Shown here: in pieces, positions 26,400-35,511 of the stretch
Layout: each line of letters opens with the position of its first letter
Numbering within the stretch: position 1 is the first letter of the stretch
Assembly: GCA_041395725.1 (NCBI GenBank)
Contig: JAWKZW010000001.1
Location: 1,550,001 to 1,614,000, forward strand
From: Gammaproteobacteria bacterium
GTDB lineage: Bacteria; Pseudomonadota; Gammaproteobacteria; Pseudomonadales; Pseudohongiellaceae
Length of the DNA: 64,000 nt
Direction: 5' to 3'
Notes under the pieces: generated by a model
Told to the model about the DNA's origin: nothing
Seen by the model: the letters and a program-made list of their open reading frames with translations, nothing else
The model's database searches: none
Translations under genes and position numbers: made by a program

Positions 26400-27020
26400 A
26401 TGGCGGCATTGAATTACCGAAAACGTATTACAGGCATGATCCTGACGGCCGTGCTCGGTCTGCTTGCCGGTTGCGGTGCCAGTACTGTTACTATCTCCGG
26501 TAATTATCCAACGCCAACAGTATCGAAAATTCCTCTTAAAGTAGCGGTCTACTACGATGACTCGTTGCGAAATTTTGTCTATACGGAGTACACGGAGCAG
26601 GGGCAGGAAGAATATAACATCGAGAGCGGTCAATCTCATGTCGACCTGTTTAATGCCATTTTGCCAGGCATGTTCGAGGAAGTGGTGCTGATCAACTCGC
26701 TGGATCAGGCCAGGGACCTGGCCGTGGATGCGGTCTTTGAACCGGCGATCGAGGACTTTCAGCTTGCCCTGCCGTACAAAACCAAGCTGGATGTCTACGA
26801 GGTGTGGATTAAGTACAACATGCGCCTCACGACTCCCGACGGAGAATATATTGCGGACTGGGTGGAGACATCCTACGGCAAGACCACGATAGAAACGTTT
26901 CGCTCCAACGAGGCGTCTATCAACGAGGCAGCGGTCATCGCCTTACGGGACCTGGCTTCCAGTTTTACACTGAAGTTTGCCAGGGTTCCGGAAATCAGAG
27001 ACTGGCTGGCGAGTCTCTAG
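26400..27020 (+). CDS. Putative lipoprotein, unknown function
   Basis: A 206-residue protein with a signal peptide and lipobox (AVLGLLAGCGAS). The mature part begins with a Ser/Thr/Pro stretch and a strand LKVAVYYDDSLRNFVYTEY, and includes a segment VDAVFEPAIEDFQLALPY typical of lipoproteins with a CsgG/TolB-like alpha/beta fold. No family name is certain. ATG at 26400 is chosen; GTG at 26391 is in frame. It is followed by another lipoprotein gene 41 bases downstream. Confidence 0.7.
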   Translation: MAALNYRKRITGMILTAVLGLLAGCGASTVTISGNYPTPTVSKIPLKVAVYYDDSLRNFVYTEYTEQGQEEYNIESGQSHVDLFNAILPGMFEEVVLINSLDQARDLAVDAVFEPAIEDFQLALPYKTKLDVYEVWIKYNMRLTTPDGEYIADWVETSYGKTTIETFRSNEASINEAAVIALRDLASSFTLKFARVPEIRDWLASL

Positions 27021-27061
27021 TGAATTGAATAGTAGGTCTGAACAGAGTTTTGAGGATGACA

Positions 27062-27742
27062 ATGAATAAGTCTGGTGAATACACGAAACACTTGCGCAGT
27101 CTGTCTGTATTCTGGGCCCTGGGGCTGATACTTGCCAATTGCACCAGCACGACGGTCGACGAGTTCAGGCAGGGTGAAACTGGCATCGAAAGTCATGAGT
27201 CCATTGTAATTCTGGGGCGCAGGCAGGCCAGTGATTATGAAACCCGCGCCGACTTTGTGGATTGTGTGGGTGACGAGGTGAACCGCGGTTCGAACAGCAT
27301 TAACGTGGTTCCTGAGAAGGAATTCGTTGATGCCTTGTTTCCGTGGTTCGAACCGCGCACTGCGCCGCTGCGGACTCAGGATCTGGAGCGTCTGATGTCC
27401 GAGGAGATTGTCGCGGATAAGATAGATGAGTTCGGTATTCGCTATATTGTCTGGGTAGACGGGTTCACGGAGACAACCGGTCGTTCAGGTTCGATCTCCT
27501 GTGCCATAGGTCCGGGCGGCGGCGGTTGCTTCGGGTTCGGCTCCTGGGAAGACGACTCCGAATTCGACGCACGCATCTGGGACGTGGATGCCCTGACGTC
27601 AGTCGGCACTATCAGCACAGATGCCACCGGCCAGTCCTACCTGCCGGCGGTGGTTATTCCGATTCCCCTGCTGGCCAGGGTAGAGGCCAATGCCTGCAGT
27701 CGGCTGGCGGACCAGCTGAAGACTTTTGTTAACGGCGGCTGA
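27062..27742 (+). CDS. Putative lipoprotein, unknown function
   Basis: A 226-residue protein with signal peptide and lipobox (LILANCTS). ATG at 27062 is preceded by GAGG at good distance; ATG at 27056 is also in frame. The mature part has FGIRYIVWVDGFTETTGRSGS and a Gly-rich loop CAIGPGGGGCFGFGSW, then a short domain ending near the C-terminus with NACSRLADQLKTFV. The pattern (a per-element value followed by a stress-response-like loop) recalls small lipoproteins found beside peptidases, but I cannot assign it. It lies 67 bases before the M48 gene. Confidence 0.7.
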   Translation: MNKSGEYTKHLRSLSVFWALGLILANCTSTTVDEFRQGETGIESHESIVILGRRQASDYETRADFVDCVGDEVNRGSNSINVVPEKEFVDALFPWFEPRTAPLRTQDLERLMSEEIVADKIDEFGIRYIVWVDGFTETTGRSGSISCAIGPGGGGCFGFGSWEDDSEFDARIWDVDALTSVGTISTDATGQSYLPAVVIPIPLLARVEANACSRLADQLKTFVNGG

Positions 27743-27809
27743 GGCTGAGAAGGTTTTGAGAAAGTCCATTGATAGCAGGCCCTGGTAAAGACATCCGGTC
27801 TCCCAAGAT

Positions 27810-29333
27810 ATGATGAGCACTCTTACACCTACTGCACTTTATTACTTCATCAGGCTATGGGCCGCTCACCGCCCGCGATACCTGGTCATGGCATTGTCGC
27901 TGCTGGTGATAGCGCTGTCGGTCGGGTCCTGCGCGGTCAATCCGGCTACCGGCCAGCCCAACCTGGTGCTCATGTCGGAGAATCGGGAGATAGAAATTGG
28001 CGAGGAGGAACACGAGAAAGTTCTTGCCAGTATGCCGGTTTACGACGACGAGGAACTGCTCGCTTATGTCACCGAGATCGGTAATCGCGTGGTGCAGGCC
28101 AGCGATCGGCCGGACCTGCCCTTTACATTCACCCTGATTGACAGCCCGGAGATCAACGCCTTCGCCTTGCCGGGAGGTTTTGTCTATGTGAACCGTGGTC
28201 TGATCACCTTTACCAACTCAGAGGCTGAACTGGCCGCGGTTATCGCCCACGAGATTGCGCACATTGCCGCCCGCCACGCGGTACAGCAACAGGCCCGAGC
28301 CGGTCTGGCGAATGTGGCATCGACGGTGGGGGGAGTTGTTACGGCAGTGGCTACCCGCAGCGGCTACATCGGGTCACAGGTCAGCCAGGTCGCCTCCATC
28401 TGGGCGCAGACCGGGCTGAGTGGCTACGGACGCGAGGCGGAGCTGGAAGCCGACCGCCTGGGTGCCGAGTACCTGTTTCGGGCGGGCTACGATCCGGCCG
28501 CCATGATCGAGGTTATAACGGTACTGAAAAACCAGGAGGACTTCCGGCGGCGTGTGACCGGTCAGGGAGGGGGCTACCACGGTTTGTTCGCAACCCATCC
28601 GCGTAACGACACCCGCTTGCAACAGGCTATTGCCAGCGTAGGCCAGCTGGACAGCAGCCGGGTTCTGGCGGTTGATGAGGCAGCGTTCCGCGCTAGAATA
28701 GACGGCCTGGTAGTGGGGGAAAGCAACGCCTCCCAGACCCGGGATGACCGCAATCGCTACTATCAGAACCTGCTGGGGTACACGATGGTGTTTCCACCCG
28801 AGTGGCAGGTACAGGAGACTCCCACCACGGTCACGGCTACGGGCCCGGAACTGGATTCCCTGCACGTGGAAGTGCAACGGATCACGGAGAATATCCAGCC
28901 CCGGGTATTTATTCGCGAAAAACTCGGCATTGTGAACCTGCAGAAGTCTGAGGACCTCAACCAGTACCGTCTGATCGGTCACACCGGTGTGGTCGAGTCT
29001 GCGGCGGGCGGTTCCGAGCGGATAGCGGTTATCTACATGGGGCCGCGGGCCTATATTTTTCGTGGCAAGGTAAGCAGCGCTGATTTTCCCGAAGAAGTTG
29101 ACAGCATGCTGCTCTCTTCGATACGAACTTTCCGGGCGATCCAGCGTAATGAGATGGTGCCGGGCAATGAGCTGAAGATCAGATACTACCAGGTCAGCGA
29201 GTACTTTGACTTCGCCACCGTAGCCCGGAACAGCAAACTCGCTGAATATCCGGAGGAAACTCTTCGCCTGCTTAACGGCTACTACCCCACCGGCACGCCG
29301 GAGGCTGGAGAATGGGTCAAGCTGGTGGAGTGA
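27810..29333 (+). CDS. M48-family zinc metalloprotease lipoprotein
   Basis: A 507-residue protein with a signal peptide and lipobox (LSVGSCAVNP). The M48 peptidase domain spans about residues 60-290. The zinc site is HEIAHIAARHA, with the third ligand Glu in GREAELEADRLGAEYL. The motif FALPGGFVYVNRGL is typical of the BepA/LoiP group. The C-terminal 200 residues hold a separate domain (NLLGYTMVFPPEWQVQETP) present in some BepA-like proteins that lack TPR repeats. It probably degrades or assists misfolded outer-membrane proteins in the periplasm. Its position after the envelope cluster fits that role. Confidence 0.88.
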   Translation: MMSTLTPTALYYFIRLWAAHRPRYLVMALSLLVIALSVGSCAVNPATGQPNLVLMSENREIEIGEEEHEKVLASMPVYDDEELLAYVTEIGNRVVQASDRPDLPFTFTLIDSPEINAFALPGGFVYVNRGLITFTNSEAELAAVIAHEIAHIAARHAVQQQARAGLANVASTVGGVVTAVATRSGYIGSQVSQVASIWAQTGLSGYGREAELEADRLGAEYLFRAGYDPAAMIEVITVLKNQEDFRRRVTGQGGGYHGLFATHPRNDTRLQQAIASVGQLDSSRVLAVDEAAFRARIDGLVVGESNASQTRDDRNRYYQNLLGYTMVFPPEWQVQETPTTVTATGPELDSLHVEVQRITENIQPRVFIREKLGIVNLQKSEDLNQYRLIGHTGVVESAAGGSERIAVIYMGPRAYIFRGKVSSADFPEEVDSMLLSSIRTFRAIQRNEMVPGNELKIRYYQVSEYFDFATVARNSKLAEYPEETLRLLNGYYPTGTPEAGEWVKLVE

Positions 29334-29348
29334 ACTCCCTGGTCAGCA

Positions 29349-29477
29349 CTACTCCGGGCTGATCAGTTCCGCCAGCGCACGCCAAAGCCTGTGGGCCTGC
29401 CCCGGGGAGACGAATTCGCCCGGGTAGCACAATCCCTCCACACCACAATCTCTGCACACAAGGGTGCGCTGGTTCAA
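29349..29477 (-). CDS. Possible small Cys-containing protein
   Basis: A 42-residue open frame with a TTG start. It reads through CRDCGVEGLCYPGEFVS and ends in RLWRALAELISPE. The CxxC pair and amphipathic end look protein-like, unlike a random frame, but there is no strong ribosome-binding site. No family is recognised. It lies in the 356-base gap before the ATPase gene, which otherwise shows no gene. Confidence 0.3.
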   Translation of the reverse strand: MNQRTLVCRDCGVEGLCYPGEFVSPGQAHRLWRALAELISPE

Positions 29478-29689
29478 AGATAAGATGCTCTGTCAGCCAA
29501 CCTTCTTTATTCGCCTCCCTGCCGCAGATACACTTCTATCAGGGCCTGCTCAGACTAAAATCAAATAATGTGAACACGCCTTGGAGCAGCAATTCTTCTG
29601 CTGCGACTGTCAGGCGCTTCACGGACAGGTCACAGGTTCGTGGCAGCTGCCGACAACTTTAGCAAGTATCTAACAGCTGGATTTTACAC

Positions 29690-31483
29690 ATGGGTAATCC
29701 GCAAACCGTCATGTCAGGACTGGATCAGCGCAAACAGCAGCAGGTCCAGCTCCAGCCGTTTCTTCAGGGCCTGCTGAACACGGGGCGTATCAACCAGGAA
29801 GACTACGACATTGCCCTGAAAAGCTACCGCTCTGCCAGCCGGGGTAGCCATGTTCTGCAGCATCTGGCCGGTCTGAATCTGGTTGATCGCCTGGCGCCGG
29901 ATAAGAATCTGGACCTGGAAACACTGACCATGGTGTTAAGCCAGCAAAGCGGCCAGAGTTATTACCGTATCGACCCCCTGAAAATCGATGTTGCAAGCAT
30001 TACCGACATCATGTCGTACGCGTTTACCCAGCGTCACGGCATCCTGGCTGTGGAAGTCACGCCAGTGGAGATTACCGTGGCCAGCGCGGAGCCTTATATC
30101 GACAGCTGGGAAGTGGACCTGGCCCATACTACCCAAAGAAAGATCAGTCGGGTTGTCTCCAGCCCTACAGAGATCAAAAAGTTCACCACCGAATTCTATA
30201 GCCTGGCCAACTCCATTAATCGTGCCAGTGAGGGTGCGACAGAGAGGAAAGGTGTCGGTAATCTGGAGCAGATGCTGGAGCTCGGCAATATCAAGGAGCC
30301 GGAGGCCAATGATCAGCACATAGTCAACGTGGTCGACTGGCTGTTGCAATACGCCTTCGAGCAACGAGCCAGTGATATCCACATTGAGCCGCGGCGGGAC
30401 AAAGGCAACATCCGCTTTCGGATTGACGGTGTGCTCTACACGGTCTATTCATTGCCCATGCAGGTTATGAGTGCGGTTACCAGTCGTCTCAAGATTCTGG
30501 GGCGCATGAATGTTGCCGAGAAGCGCAAGCCCCAGGACGGACGCATAAAGACCAAGAGCCCGGCTGGACGGGAAGTCGAACTGCGCTTATCCACGTTACC
30601 CACTGCGTTTGGTGAGAAACTGGTGATGCGTATTTTCGATCCGGAAGTCCTGCTCAAACCATTTGAAAAACTGGGGTTGGTCAACGAGGATCTTACGCGC
30701 TGGAAACATATAACCGGTAATAACCACGGGATTGTGATCATAACCGGCCCGACAGGTAGCGGTAAGACCACCACCCTTTATTCAACGTTGAAGTCGCTCG
30801 CCACGGATGAAGTGAATGTCTGCACCATCGAAGACCCGATCGAGATGGTAGAGCCGGTCTTCAACCAGATGCAGGTTCAGGAGAACATCGACCTGGGTTT
30901 TGCCGACGGTGTCAGGGCACTGCTGCGACAGGATCCTGACATCATCATGATCGGCGAAGTCCGTGACCTGGAAACGGCCGATATGGCCATACAGGCGGCA
31001 CTGACCGGCCACCTGGTATTCACTACCCTGCATACAAACGATGCCCCCTCGGCAATCACCCGACTGCTGGAACTCGGAGTGCCGTCTTATCTTATCAAGG
31101 CGACAGTTATTGGAGTTATGGCTCAGCGACTGGTGCGGGTATTGTGCCCCTATTGCAAGAAACCGTCCGAACCGGACGAATCGGCCTGGAACCTGATGAC
31201 GGCCCCCTGGAAGGTGAAGGCGCCGGCCAACGCGGCCAGCGCAGAGGGTTGTCTCGAGTGTCGGGAAACCGGCTTTCTCGGGCGCGAAGGTATCTACGAA
31301 GTCATGCCATTCAGTGAAAGCCTGCAGGCTCTATCGGATGATAAATCCTCACTGGTACAGTTACGCAAACAGGCCTACAAAGAAGGCATGCGAAGTCTGC
31401 GTCTGGCCGGGGCATTGAAAGTTGCCGCGGGTAAAACCACTATCAGCGAAGTACTGCGTGTCACACCTGAGTACCAGAAATAA
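29690..31483 (+). CDS. GspE/PilB-family secretion or pilus ATPase
   Basis: A 597-residue hexameric-type ATPase. The N-terminal about 170 residues fit the MshEN/GspE-N region. The core has an Arg-rich linker IHIEPRRDKGNIRFRIDG, Walker A GPTGSGKTTT near residue 354, the Asp box TIEDPIEMV, Walker B DIIMIGEVRD and the His box TGHLVFTTLHTND. A C-terminal four-Cys zinc motif begins CPYC and ends CLEC. Such ATPases drive type IV pili, type II secretion or MSHA pili. No pilin, prepilin peptidase or secretin gene is in the window, so its partner machine is unknown. It is followed 17 bases later by glnE. Confidence 0.9.
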   Translation: MGNPQTVMSGLDQRKQQQVQLQPFLQGLLNTGRINQEDYDIALKSYRSASRGSHVLQHLAGLNLVDRLAPDKNLDLETLTMVLSQQSGQSYYRIDPLKIDVASITDIMSYAFTQRHGILAVEVTPVEITVASAEPYIDSWEVDLAHTTQRKISRVVSSPTEIKKFTTEFYSLANSINRASEGATERKGVGNLEQMLELGNIKEPEANDQHIVNVVDWLLQYAFEQRASDIHIEPRRDKGNIRFRIDGVLYTVYSLPMQVMSAVTSRLKILGRMNVAEKRKPQDGRIKTKSPAGREVELRLSTLPTAFGEKLVMRIFDPEVLLKPFEKLGLVNEDLTRWKHITGNNHGIVIITGPTGSGKTTTLYSTLKSLATDEVNVCTIEDPIEMVEPVFNQMQVQENIDLGFADGVRALLRQDPDIIMIGEVRDLETADMAIQAALTGHLVFTTLHTNDAPSAITRLLELGVPSYLIKATVIGVMAQRLVRVLCPYCKKPSEPDESAWNLMTAPWKVKAPANAASAEGCLECRETGFLGREGIYEVMPFSESLQALSDDKSSLVQLRKQAYKEGMRSLRLAGALKVAAGKTTISEVLRVTPEYQK

Positions 31484-31500
31484 ATTGGCGGGTCACTAAC

Positions 31501-34428
31501 GTGCAGGGTGCTGATTTCATCCCGGAAAATTTACAGGGTACTGTAGCCGGTTACTGGAAACGGCTCCAGGAACATGCCGACTATGCCGGGCAGCTCGAAG
31601 AATTACTGACCCAGGACCTGGACTTCCGTCAGGAACTGTTTCGTGTCTGGTGTGCCAGTGATTTCATTGCTGGCATCACGCTGGCCCGGCCCCTGTTGCT
31701 GCTGGAAGTAGCCGCTCAAAGAAGGCAGGCCAGCACCGACTATGAAACGCGGCTGCGCTCTGTACTGGATTCGCTTCGCGATCTCGGTTACCAGAATGGC
31801 GCCGAACAGTTGAAGAGCCGCCTGCGCCACTTTCATCGGGGCGAATACCTGCTTGTGCTGTGGAGGGACCTCTGCGGGCTGGTGGATGTTCATGAAGTCT
31901 GTCGCCAGATGTCGGAGCTGGCAGATGCCGCCCTGCAGGCAAGCCTGGAAATTCTGCAGCACTGGGCACACCGCGAGTGGGGTGAGCCCGTTTCCAAGGG
32001 TAAAAAGCAGCAGCTGGTGATACTCGGCATGGGCAAGCTGGGAGCCCATGAGCTGAACGTCTCGTCGGATATTGACCTGATATTCTGTTTCCCCGGGGCC
32101 GGCCAGGTCGATACCAGCCAGACCGATGGTCGGGAACTGACCAACCAGCAGTTTTTCACCAGGCTCGGACAGCGCCTGATCGATACTATCGATACCACTA
32201 CCGCCGATGGCTTCGTGTTCCGAGTCGATATGCGTCTTCGACCCTATGGCAGCGAGGGGGCCCTGGCGGCCAGTTTCGATGCCATGGAAGACTACTACCA
32301 AAGCCTGGGTCGGGACTGGGAACGCTACGCATTGATCAAGGCCCGAGTTGTAGCGGGCGACAAGCCGGCCGGGAAAGAGCTGCTGGAACGTCTTAAACCT
32401 TTTGTCTACCGCCGGTATCTGGATTTCGCCATGTTCGAATCCCTGCGCAGCATGAAATCACAGATCAACAAGCAGGCCCGTCGCGGCAAGCTGGCCGGCG
32501 ATATCAAGCTGGGGCCGGGGGGAATACGTGAAGTGGAATTCACCGCCCAGGCTCTGCAACTGGTTTACGGTGGTCGCGACAAATCGCTGCGCTATCCGGC
32601 GCTGGTACGCACCCTGGAAAACCTGGTAGCCGGCGGCTACCTGCCCGCCGACGTGGCGGATGAGCTGAAGTCAGCATACCGGTATCTGCGTAATCTTGAA
32701 CACAAACTGCAGGCTTTTGCGAATCAGCAGACCCAGAGCCTGCCAACCGGCGAGCAACAGCAGCAGCGTATTGCTTTCGCGATGGGGCACGCTGACTGGG
32801 CTGCCCTGCTCGAAGCCCTGGAGCAGAATCGTCAGATTGTCAGCAACCATTTCAGAGACGTACTGGGTACGGATGAAGAGGTCGAAAAGACCAGGCACCA
32901 GGGCGACGACTGGGCACCCTTGTGGCGGCAGGAGCTTTCGGAGCAGGATGCGGTTGCCATGCTGGGAGCGGGCGGGTTTGAAGACCCTCAGGGCAGTCAG
33001 AATGTAATCCTGCAATTTCGCCGGGAAAAGAAATTCCTTACCCTGCCGGCAGAAAGCCGCGAGCGGCTCAATGTTTTCATGCCGGTACTGCTGGATGCCG
33101 TGGCCAAAACGAAAGCGCCTTCCCTGTGCCTGGCCAGGGTGATGGCCTTGATAGAGGCGGTCAGCCGTCGGACAGCCTATCTGATTCTGCTACTGGAGAA
33201 TCCCCAGGCGCTGGAACAGATGGTACAATACTGCGCTGCCAGTCCTTTGATTGCAGACTATTTGAGCAGGTATCCAATACTGCTGGACGAATTGCTCAAT
33301 GTGCTTGATGCGCCGCCGGAGAAGCATCGCCTGGCTGAAGAGTTGAGGGTGCAGCTTCTCAGGGTCGATGAGAACAACTTCGAAGAAGAATTGGACAGCC
33401 TCCGCTACTTCAAGCAGTCTCACCATCTGCAGGTCGCTGCGGCGGAAGTGTCGGGCAAGATGCACCTGATGAAAGTCAGCGACTATCTCACCTATATCGC
33501 AGAGGTCATTCTGGATGCTGTGCTATATCTGTCCTGGCAGTTTATGGTCGACAAACACGGTTTTCCTGTGCATACCGACGGCAGATACGGTGAGCCAAAT
33601 TTTGGAATTATAGGTTACGGAAAGCTGGGGGGGCTCGAATTAAGCTACAGCTCTGATCTGGATCTGGTTTTCCTGCACCAGGCGGACCTTGACGAAGAGA
33701 CTGTGGTCAGTGAAGGACAGGTGCCGCTCAACAGCCGGGCGTTCTATATCAAGCTTGCCCAAAGAATAATTTTACTGCTGGGCACCCCTACCATGTCAGG
33801 GAAACTCTATGAAGCTGACATGCGTCTGCGTCCATCGGGTGAATCCGGATTACTGGTAAGCTCTGTAGAATCCTTTCGTGACTATCAGAAAACCAGGGCC
33901 TGGACCTGGGAGCACCAGGCGTTGGTGCGGGCTCGGGGAGTAGCAGGAGCTCCAGGTCTGCTGGAAAAGTTTGCTGAGGTTCGCGCCGAAATTTTGTCCG
34001 CCCCACGGGATAAGGATGAACTTGCCGGCGAAGTCGTATCCATGCGCAATAGAATGCGCAAGGAGCTGAAGGCCAGTTCAACCAGTGAACTGGACCAGCT
34101 GGCTTTTCGTATCAAGCAGGGGCAGGGCGGGATCGTTGATATAGAATTTCTGGTTCAATACCTGGTGCTGGCCTATGCCGGAGAATTCCCGCAACTACTC
34201 ACCTATACGGATAACTATCGTATTCTCGAGGCGGCTCGAGAGTGTCAATTGCTGGAAGAAGGGGAGATGAATACCTTGATCAGCGCCTATCTGGACCTTC
34301 GGGCTGCCTCCCATCAGATCGCTCTGCAGCAGCCAAAGGATCTGCAATCAGCCAGCGTCCTCGAGCTGCACCAGGCAGAAGTCACTGCCATCTGGGAACG
34401 GATTTTCGAATCCGCTTGCTTCCAATGA
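31501..34428 (+). CDS. glnE: Glutamine synthetase adenylyltransferase/deadenylylase GlnE
   Basis: A bifunctional enzyme that adenylylates glutamine synthetase when nitrogen is plentiful and removes AMP when it is scarce, under PII control. The 975-residue protein has two nucleotidyltransferase domains. The first (about residue 170 on) has GMGKLGAHELNVSSDIDLIF and the second (about residue 703 on) has GYGKLGGLELSYSSDLDLVF. The length is normal. The start is a GTG. It is followed after 21 bases by waaF, close to the Pseudomonas order. Confidence 0.97.
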   Translation: MQGADFIPENLQGTVAGYWKRLQEHADYAGQLEELLTQDLDFRQELFRVWCASDFIAGITLARPLLLLEVAAQRRQASTDYETRLRSVLDSLRDLGYQNGAEQLKSRLRHFHRGEYLLVLWRDLCGLVDVHEVCRQMSELADAALQASLEILQHWAHREWGEPVSKGKKQQLVILGMGKLGAHELNVSSDIDLIFCFPGAGQVDTSQTDGRELTNQQFFTRLGQRLIDTIDTTTADGFVFRVDMRLRPYGSEGALAASFDAMEDYYQSLGRDWERYALIKARVVAGDKPAGKELLERLKPFVYRRYLDFAMFESLRSMKSQINKQARRGKLAGDIKLGPGGIREVEFTAQALQLVYGGRDKSLRYPALVRTLENLVAGGYLPADVADELKSAYRYLRNLEHKLQAFANQQTQSLPTGEQQQQRIAFAMGHADWAALLEALEQNRQIVSNHFRDVLGTDEEVEKTRHQGDDWAPLWRQELSEQDAVAMLGAGGFEDPQGSQNVILQFRREKKFLTLPAESRERLNVFMPVLLDAVAKTKAPSLCLARVMALIEAVSRRTAYLILLLENPQALEQMVQYCAASPLIADYLSRYPILLDELLNVLDAPPEKHRLAEELRVQLLRVDENNFEEELDSLRYFKQSHHLQVAAAEVSGKMHLMKVSDYLTYIAEVILDAVLYLSWQFMVDKHGFPVHTDGRYGEPNFGIIGYGKLGGLELSYSSDLDLVFLHQADLDEETVVSEGQVPLNSRAFYIKLAQRIILLLGTPTMSGKLYEADMRLRPSGESGLLVSSVESFRDYQKTRAWTWEHQALVRARGVAGAPGLLEKFAEVRAEILSAPRDKDELAGEVVSMRNRMRKELKASSTSELDQLAFRIKQGQGGIVDIEFLVQYLVLAYAGEFPQLLTYTDNYRILEAARECQLLEEGEMNTLISAYLDLRAASHQIALQQPKDLQSASVLELHQAEVTAIWERIFESACFQ

Positions 34429-34449
34429 GTCCCTGGCCGATGACCTGCA

Positions 34450-35493
34450 ATGCCGGCTCCCGGTAATATACCTGCCGATCGCGTTCTGGTGGCGGGGCCG
34501 TCCTGGATAGGGGATATGGTGATGGCCCAGTCTCTGCTGCGTTTGCTGCGAGACCGCCATCCGGAATGCCATATCGCGGTCCTGGCGCCCGCCTGGTCCC
34601 GGCCGCTGCTAGCACGTATGCCCGAAGTGAACGAAACCATCGATTCGCCTTTCGCTCATGGTGAGATCAGCCTGCGGGCAAGATACCGGCTGGGTAGAGA
34701 ATTGGCAGGCCGGTTCGACCAGGCGATCGTGCTGCCCAACTCATTCAAGTCGGCACTGATCCCACGATTTGCGGGGATCGCCCGCCGGACTGGCTGGCGG
34801 GGTGAGTTTCGTAATGCATTGCTTTCCGACTGTCGAAAGCTGCATACCGACAGGTATCCGTTAATGGTTCAGCGCTTCGTGGCGCTGGGTGTCGGCCCCG
34901 GGGAGCCCTTACCAGGCTACCGCCGCCCGTGCCTGGAGACAGATCCGGAGCAGGCCCGCGCTGCCGCGCAGGCCCTGGGCCTGGCAGCGGACGGGAAAAT
35001 CCTCGCCCTGTGTCCCGGGGCAGAATTCGGAGACGCCAAACAGTGGCCTTTGGAGCATTATGCAAAGCTTTGCGAACTGGCGGTGGCCGACGGGTGGCAG
35101 AGCTGGGTTCTTGGCTCACCGAAGGATCGTGATGCCGCCCGGGAGCTACTCGCTCGGGTATCATCGGTTGCCCGGCCCCATTGCCATGACCTGACCGGCA
35201 AGACCAATCTCGGTCAGGCAATCGACCTGCTATCACTGGCGAGCGCCACGATTACCAATGATTCCGGCCTGATGCACATCGGAGCGGCGGTTGGCAGCCC
35301 ACTGATCGCATTATATGGCTCTACTTCACCAGACTTTACACCTCCGTTGGCAGACAGGGTAAAATCATTGTTCACTGATATTGCCTGTCGGCCATGCTTC
35401 CAACGAAGTTGTCCGCTGGGCCATAAGCGATGTCTCACTGAAATCACGCCTGAGCGTGTATATGGCAGTCTTCTGGAGCTGCTGTTGCCTTGA
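34450..35493 (+). CDS. waaF: ADP-heptose:LPS heptosyltransferase II WaaF
   Basis: A 347-residue GT9 glycosyltransferase that adds the second heptose of the LPS inner core. The N-terminal motif GPSWIGDMVMAQSL, the LPNSFKSAL segment, the donor-binding LCPGAEFGDAKQWP and TNDSGLMHIGAAVGSPLIALYG are all typical of WaaF. It starts the core-oligosaccharide run waaF-waaC-waaG-waaP and is 18 bases before waaC. Confidence 0.96.
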   Translation: MPAPGNIPADRVLVAGPSWIGDMVMAQSLLRLLRDRHPECHIAVLAPAWSRPLLARMPEVNETIDSPFAHGEISLRARYRLGRELAGRFDQAIVLPNSFKSALIPRFAGIARRTGWRGEFRNALLSDCRKLHTDRYPLMVQRFVALGVGPGEPLPGYRRPCLETDPEQARAAAQALGLAADGKILALCPGAEFGDAKQWPLEHYAKLCELAVADGWQSWVLGSPKDRDAARELLARVSSVARPHCHDLTGKTNLGQAIDLLSLASATITNDSGLMHIGAAVGSPLIALYGSTSPDFTPPLADRVKSLFTDIACRPCFQRSCPLGHKRCLTEITPERVYGSLLELLLP

Positions 35494-35511
35494 GAGTCCG
35501 GAGTCAACGAT

